Source: DATLGB01 sp037724045 (GTDB lineage Bacteria; Actinomycetota; Thermoleophilia; Solirubrobacterales; Solirubrobacteraceae). Taken from it: a stretch of 11,502 bases of DNA. Under the pieces are notes generated by a model. It was given only the letters and a program-made list of their open reading frames with translations, had not been told where the DNA came from and ran no database searches. This document shows positions 7,663 through 11,502 of this stretch, one piece after another (the stretch's first letter is position 1; every line of letters starts with the position of its first letter). The DNA lies in NCBI GenBank assembly GCA_037724045.1, contig JBBJOW010000087.1:1-11502 (forward strand). The letters run 5' to 3'. The translations under genes were made by a program, and so were the position numbers.

Positions 7663-10487
7663 GCCCGGGCGCCGCCTACGCGCTGCGACCCTGGACGGAC
7701 GTCGTGCGGCCCCACGCGGACGTGCGCTCCGGCGATCTCGCCCTCGGGACCTACGCCGCGAACCTCGCGCAGGTCGCGATGACCCACGAAGCCGAGCCGG
7801 TGTACGGCGACGCCGAGTCGTTCTTCGCGGCGACCTACTTCACTCCGACGATGTGCGGACTGGTCGCCGACGTGTTCGGCGCGCTGGCTGGTCAGCGCGG
7901 CGACCGGGTGATCCAGCTCAAGACCCCGTTCGGCGGCGGCAAGACCCACTCCCTGCTGGCCTTATTCCACCTCGCGCGATCGCGGGCTGCGGCTGCCGGG
8001 GTGCCGGAGCTCGACGGGGTCGCTGACCCGGGCGCGGTGCGGATCGCCGTGCTCTCCGGGGAGTACCTCGACCCCGCGCGCGGGCGGGAGGCCGAGGGGC
8101 GCACGATCATGACGCTGTGGGGCGAGCTCGCCTTCCAGCTCGGCGGCTGGCCCGCCTACGAGAAGCTGCTCGTTGACGGGGGCGAGGGCCCGCCGCCCGC
8201 CGGGGAGCGCCTCGGCCGGCTACTGGCGGGCTCCCCCGCGCTGATCCTGCTCGACGAGGTGCTCGTCTACGCAGCGAAGGCGAAGTCCTTGCGGGTCGGC
8301 AACTCGACGCTCGACCGTCAGGTGCTCCTCTTCGTCCAGCACCTGACCGAGGCGGTCAACCAGCAACGCCAAGCGGCGCTGGTGTACTCGCTACAGGCCA
8401 GCGTCGGCGAGGCGGTCGGCGAGGAGGGTCTGCTCGAGGCGCTCGAGAAGATCGCCGGCCGCATCGACGAGCGCCGCGAGCCCGTCTCCGGCGACGAGGT
8501 GCTCCGCGTCGTCCAGCGCCGGCTGTTCGCCGACACGGGCGACGAGGCGGTGCGCAGTGAGGTCGCTCGCGCGTACGGCGACCTGCTCGCCGCGCAGCTC
8601 GCGGCGGGTGCGGAGACCGACGGCGACCGCCTCGAGGCAACGGCCGCCGGGCGCGGCCTGGAGCAGCGCATCCTCGAGTCCTACCCATTCCACCCCGAGC
8701 TGCTGGATCTCATGTTCCACCGCTGGGGCTCGCTGCCGACCTACCAGCGCACGCGCGGCGCGCTGCAGTTCCTCGCCACCGTGGTTCACGCGCTGTGGGC
8801 CAACCGCTCCGAGCGGGAGCCGCAGCCGCTCATCGGGCCTGGGGACGTCGACCTCTCCGACGAGGGCTCCCGGCTGACGTTCCTCGAGCAGGTCGGCGCT
8901 ACCAACCAGTACGCCTCGGTGGTGCAGGCCGACTTCCTCGCCACCGACGCGGGTACGCGGCGAATCGACGAGCGCCTGGGCCGTGATGCGCCGGGGCTGG
9001 AGCGCGCGCGGGTCGGCACGCGGGTCGCCACCGCGATCATGCTCTTGAGCTTCGGCGCCCGCGACGGCGCCGAGCGCGGAGCGCTCGAGCGCGACGTGCT
9101 CGAAACTTCGCTGGCGCCCGGCCTAGACCGCAACGTCCTGCTCGGCGCGCTCGAGGCGCTGCGGGGCGAGGCGCTGCTGTTCCTGCACCACGTGAGCGGG
9201 CGCTACCGCTTCGAGCCGCAGCCGAACCTCAACCGGCTCATCCAGCAGGAGACGGCGAACGTCACGCGCGAGTCCGTGCAAGCGCACGTCCGCGCGCGCC
9301 TGGAGGATGTGCTCGGCGCGCGGGGCGAGAGCCGGCACGTCGTGCTGTGGCCCGCGGGCTCGTCGGAGATCCCGGACGAGACCGAGGCGTTCCAGGTCGT
9401 CTACCTGCCGGCCGACTGGTCGCCGGAGACGGCGAGCCTCTCCCGGCTCGTGCTCGAGAGCGGCTCTGGGCCGCGCGTTGCTCGCAACGCGCTGGCGTTC
9501 GTCGAACCCGCTCCGAGCCGGTTCGACGATGCCCGCGCCGCGGCCCGCCGCGCTCTCGCGGTCGATGCGCTGCTGGCCGGCGGGAGCCGCATCGGGCTGA
9601 GCGCTGAGCAGAAGGACGAGCTCAAGGAGCGCCTCAAGACGTCGGAGCAGGAGCTGCGCGCGGCGCTCGGGCAGGCGTACACGCGCGTGCAGGTGCCGCT
9701 CGGGCTCGCCGACGACGGGACGGTTCGCTTCACCTCACGCGACCTGGGGACGATCCTCGCAGGCGGTCGGGCGCTCCACGAGCGGGTACGCGAGGCGCTG
9801 CAGACCTACGTCGCCGAGGAGCTCTTCCCGTCGAAGATTGCCGCCCTCGCCGAGCTCGGCGAGGACCGGGAGTGGCGCTGGATCAGCGAAGTGGTCCGGG
9901 CGCTGCCCCGGTTCTTCGACGCTCCGAAGGTGTGGACGCCATCGGCCTTGTCCGCCGGGATCAGCAAGGCCGTGTCGCAGGGCGCGCTCGGGTACGTCGG
10001 AGGCGCTGAGGAGCGCGACGGCGACCTGGTCGTGCCCTCGCCGACCGCTGTTCGGCTGCGCGAAGACGTGCAGGCCGGGAGCATCGGCCTCGGCGACGGC
10101 TGCGTGCTGCTTCGTGTCGGCCTGGCCGAGCGTCTGCGGACCCCGACGCCGGTCACTGCAGATCCCCCCGGCAGCGACGCTCCTGAACCGAGGGTGCCCG
10201 CCGCGCCCGGCTTCGGCCCGCAGGACCCGCTGCCCGTCGCCCCTGGCGGCGACGCCACGGGCCTCGCGCTCGACCTGACCGCGACCGAGGACGACTTGTT
10301 CACAGTCAGCCAGGCGCTGACCAAATTGCGCGCACTGCTCGGAGAAGGCGGGAGGATGCGCCTGGAGCTCAAGGTCCAAGGGACCACGGCCGGAGAGCCC
10401 ATCGACCGGCTGAAGGCACGCAACTCCGTCGTCGAGCCGCTCGAGGAGAACGATGACGTGACCGTCGACTGGCGATGGACCGACTGA
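7659..10487 (+). CDS. DUF499 P-loop ATPase (Hma-like ATPase)
   Basis: A 942-residue protein from the GTG start. It has the DUF499 hallmark early in the chain: QLKTPFGGGKTHSLLALFH, with Walker A GGGKTH at 92-97, and Walker B ALILLDEV with D199-E200. This places it among large AAA-like/P-loop ATPases that recur beside DUF1156 methylases in defence islands. The rest is mostly helical. A conserved-looking tail (LRLELKVQ-like and VTVDWRW segments) is separated from the body by a Pro/Gly/Ala-rich linker at about 825-870. There is no membrane segment. It is the last gene of the operon and is translationally coupled to the methylase. Its role is inferred: ATP-driven sensing, loading or switching of the helicase-methylase complex on foreign DNA. 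Leu102, just after Walker A, is encoded by TTA, a rare codon in this GC context. The last codons lie in the terminator hairpin. Confidence 0.9.
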   Translation: MSPGAAYALRPWTDVVRPHADVRSGDLALGTYAANLAQVAMTHEAEPVYGDAESFFAATYFTPTMCGLVADVFGALAGQRGDRVIQLKTPFGGGKTHSLLALFHLARSRAAAAGVPELDGVADPGAVRIAVLSGEYLDPARGREAEGRTIMTLWGELAFQLGGWPAYEKLLVDGGEGPPPAGERLGRLLAGSPALILLDEVLVYAAKAKSLRVGNSTLDRQVLLFVQHLTEAVNQQRQAALVYSLQASVGEAVGEEGLLEALEKIAGRIDERREPVSGDEVLRVVQRRLFADTGDEAVRSEVARAYGDLLAAQLAAGAETDGDRLEATAAGRGLEQRILESYPFHPELLDLMFHRWGSLPTYQRTRGALQFLATVVHALWANRSEREPQPLIGPGDVDLSDEGSRLTFLEQVGATNQYASVVQADFLATDAGTRRIDERLGRDAPGLERARVGTRVATAIMLLSFGARDGAERGALERDVLETSLAPGLDRNVLLGALEALRGEALLFLHHVSGRYRFEPQPNLNRLIQQETANVTRESVQAHVRARLEDVLGARGESRHVVLWPAGSSEIPDETEAFQVVYLPADWSPETASLSRLVLESGSGPRVARNALAFVEPAPSRFDDARAAARRALAVDALLAGGSRIGLSAEQKDELKERLKTSEQELRAALGQAYTRVQVPLGLADDGTVRFTSRDLGTILAGGRALHERVREALQTYVAEELFPSKIAALAELGEDREWRWISEVVRALPRFFDAPKVWTPSALSAGISKAVSQGALGYVGGAEERDGDLVVPSPTAVRLREDVQAGSIGLGDGCVLLRVGLAERLRTPTPVTADPPGSDAPEPRVPAAPGFGPQDPLPVAPGGDATGLALDLTATEDDLFTVSQALTKLRALLGEGGRMRLELKVQGTTAGEPIDRLKARNSVVEPLEENDDVTVDWRWTD

Positions 10488-10507
10488 TCTAGTAGTCGAC
10501 GGTCACG
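10457..10507. terminator. Two-way hairpin between convergent gene ends
   Basis: A perfect 14-bp inverted repeat: CGTGACCGTCGACT (10457-10470) and AGTCGACGGTCACG (10494-10507), with a 23-nt loop. The loop holds the TGA of the DUF499 gene (10485-10487), and the right arm holds the stop of the minus-strand gene (10503-10505). Only 15 bp separate the two coding regions. No T-run follows, so termination may rely on the stem alone or on Rho. The position between converging genes is the main support. Confidence 0.65.
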
Positions 10508-10982
10508 CCGTCGCGGGAGGCTGGGGCGGTTGATCCTCGCGCTGCGCGATCCGCCGGCACGTCATCGCGTACCAGCCGGCGCCAGACGGGGGCGGGATGC
10601 CCTCTGCGTTGAGCTGGTCGGCGACGGCCGCCCATGCACGAGGAGACGAACCACCGTTCCGGAGCTGCTGGATCTTGGCGATGATCTCCTGCTCGTCGGT
10701 CCGAGGCACGTAGGCGCCGTCCACGACGTCGTAGCCGAAGCGCCGATGAAGCGGCCTTCGGACAGGGCCAGGCGCGGGAAATTCCTCGCGGCCCTTCGCG
10801 CGCGCCGCGGCCCGCCGGCCCGCCTGCGGTGCTGAGAGCTGCTCTTTGGTCGGAACCTCGGGTGGTCCCACGCCGTCGACGAAGATGCCGCCGATGACCG
10901 CGCCCCACTTTTGGCCGGGCTTGACGACGCGCGCTAGCTCCTCGTAGGTGCTCGTGTCCTCAGGGATTGGGTGCTCAGGCAT
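10503..10982 (-). CDS. Small protein with a serine-recombinase 'Recombinase' DNA-binding domain only
   Basis: A 159-residue protein. Residues about 81-147 read like the Recombinase domain that follows the catalytic domain in large serine recombinases: RFGYDVVDGAYVP, then DEQEIIAKIQQL, NGGSSPRAWAAVADQLNAEG and a GAGWYAMTCRRI end, matching the usual 'FGY...E...I..l...G.s...iA..LN..G......W....v..I' pattern. No N-terminal resolvase domain with a catalytic serine is present. The first 80 residues are Pro/Ala/Arg-rich and unrecognised. It could be a DNA-binding accessory protein of a phage or integrative element, or a fossil of an integrase. The start is well set: GGAGG (complement of 10989-10993) lies 6 nt before the ATG, and the frame overlaps the upstream gene by 8 bp. 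It ends convergently with the DUF499 gene. Confidence 0.65.
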   Translation of the reverse strand: MPEHPIPEDTSTYEELARVVKPGQKWGAVIGGIFVDGVGPPEVPTKEQLSAPQAGRRAAARAKGREEFPAPGPVRRPLHRRFGYDVVDGAYVPRTDEQEIIAKIQQLRNGGSSPRAWAAVADQLNAEGIPPPSGAGWYAMTCRRIAQREDQPPQPPATA

Positions 10983-11412
10983 GGTCGTCCTCCGTGATCG
11001 CGGGGTCGCGCTTGCGCAGCTCGCCCTCCAGCCAGTTGGTCAGTGTGTCGTCCTGGAAGCGCTCGGCCGTGGCTTCCAGCCCCAGCGCCGCAGCCAGGCA
11101 TAGCCCTGCGGCAGTGATTTTGGGGGCTCCAGCCCTTGATGTGGGTCGCTGGCCGCGCGGTTTCGGGCTTGAGCAGGGAGTTTGGACGGTGAACCGGCTG
11201 CGTGCGATGTCGCAGCGGATGCGCAGCGCGCAGCGCGGATACCCAGCCAAGAGGACCTTGCGGTTGCGTCGGTACTCGCCGTCCTGCGCCTGTGTGGTGG
11301 GGCTGCGGTTGATGCGGCCTCGCGGCTCGCATTTCGCGCAGTGCCGAACGCGGGCGTGGCGGGGCTGAAAGCCGGTCCCGCAGGTCAGGCACGCTCGGAA
11401 GTAGGCGGGCAT
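10975..11412 (-). CDS. Zinc-ribbon protein resembling a broken HNH endonuclease
   Basis: A 145-residue protein. The N-terminus has two CxxC pairs (C8/C11 and C25/C28) and then GEYRRNRKVLLAGYPRCALR (45-64), with C61 and C67. This order, zinc ribbon then 'Y...R..vL......C', is that of short phage and actinobacterial HNH endonucleases. The DH...N...H catalytic core that should follow is not present: residues 68-95 read RSRFTVQTPCSS and similar, with no DH pair. Neither other minus frame restores the core on inspection. The C-terminus (about 97-145) is a different, probably helical and acidic segment ending in DWLEGEL-like NWLEGELRKRDPAITEDD. It may be a decayed nuclease, a fusion left by a deletion, or an unrelated zinc protein. 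The ATG overlaps the TGA of the upstream frame (TGATG), suggesting coupled translation, and the stop overlaps the next gene by 8 bp. Confidence 0.5.
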   Translation of the reverse strand: MPAYFRACLTCGTGFQPRHARVRHCAKCEPRGRINRSPTTQAQDGEYRRNRKVLLAGYPRCALRIRCDIARSRFTVQTPCSSPKPRGQRPTSRAGAPKITAAGLCLAAALGLEATAERFQDDTLTNWLEGELRKRDPAITEDDHA

Positions 11413-11502
11413 CAGGACACCCCGAACCCATCGGTTCGCGCGGCGCGGTGTTGAGCGCCGTTGGTTTCCGGCATGGTGGTGCTGCTCGGGTGCGGCATCG
11501 AG
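11412..11502 (-). CDS. 3' end of an unrecognised minus-strand gene, cut by the window edge
   Basis: An open minus-strand frame enters from the right edge and ends at TGA (11414-11412). Its 29 visible residues end in GFGVS and are Ala/Arg/Thr-rich with no recognisable motif. The stop shares one base with the ATG of the zinc-ribbon gene (TGATG), the usual sign of coupled genes in one operon, and that is the main support. It may be the tail of a longer gene or a short gene starting at the ATG at 11498. Confidence 0.4.
   Translation of the reverse strand, partial: SMPHPSSTTMPETNGAQHRAARTDGFGVS

Noticed and set aside
10489..10908. 139-codon minus-strand frame overlapping the recombinase-domain gene
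   Set aside because: Its product is Arg/Gly-rich without a domain. Its VTVDY ending only mirrors the DUF499 C-terminus because of the inverted repeat. The other frame has GGAGG and a recognisable domain.
1..11430. GGACACCC near position 1 and again near 11415 as possible attachment-site ends
   Set aside because: Only eight bases match exactly before the sequences diverge, which is expected by chance in GC-rich DNA of this length.
1..11502. CRISPR arrays, tRNA genes and insertion sequences
   Set aside because: I saw no regularly spaced repeats with unique spacers, no cloverleaf-like sequence and no transposase with terminal inverted repeats.

Overview
High-GC bacterial DNA, with strong G/C bias at third codon positions, GGAGG-type ribosome binding sites and a GTG start. 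This suggests an actinobacterium or similar high-GC lineage, but nothing here fixes the genus. The window is an accessory (defence-island) segment with no housekeeping genes and no tRNA, rRNA or CRISPR array.

Layout. (1) 1-244: no supportable gene. It holds an imperfect 31-bp direct repeat (34-64 and 218-248), and the left copy is part of a perfect 12-bp inverted repeat (42-75). (2) 245-1123, minus: a probable PD-(D/E)XK nuclease resembling PGN_0703-type putative restriction endonucleases. (3) 1124-1510: divergent intergenic region with a dense cluster of TGCA-centred sites, a likely operator. (4) 1511-10487, plus: three tightly coupled genes, namely a SNF2-type helicase with a C-terminal DUF3883 domain, a DUF1156 adenine-type DNA methylase and a DUF499 P-loop ATPase. 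Each junction is a 4-bp stop/start overlap (ATGA, GTGA). (5) 10457-10507: a 14-bp-stem inverted repeat across the convergent gene ends, probably a two-way terminator. (6) 10503-11502, minus: three overlapping small genes. In transcription order these are the end of an open frame cut by the window edge, a zinc-ribbon protein resembling the start of an HNH nuclease, and a protein carrying only the DNA-binding 'recombinase' domain of large serine recombinases.

How they may work together. Helicase + methylase + ATPase matches the composition of the anti-phage arrangement called Hma (Helicase-Methylase-ATPase) in defence-system catalogues. That name is from memory and was not searched. By inference the methylase marks host DNA while the helicase and ATPase act on unmarked invading DNA. 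The nuclease-like genes (the separate PGN_0703-like protein and the DUF3883 domain on the helicase) could supply cleavage. The divergent nuclease gene and the three-gene operon share one regulatory region. The right-hand minus-strand genes look like phage or integrative-element cargo and probably mark the island's edge.
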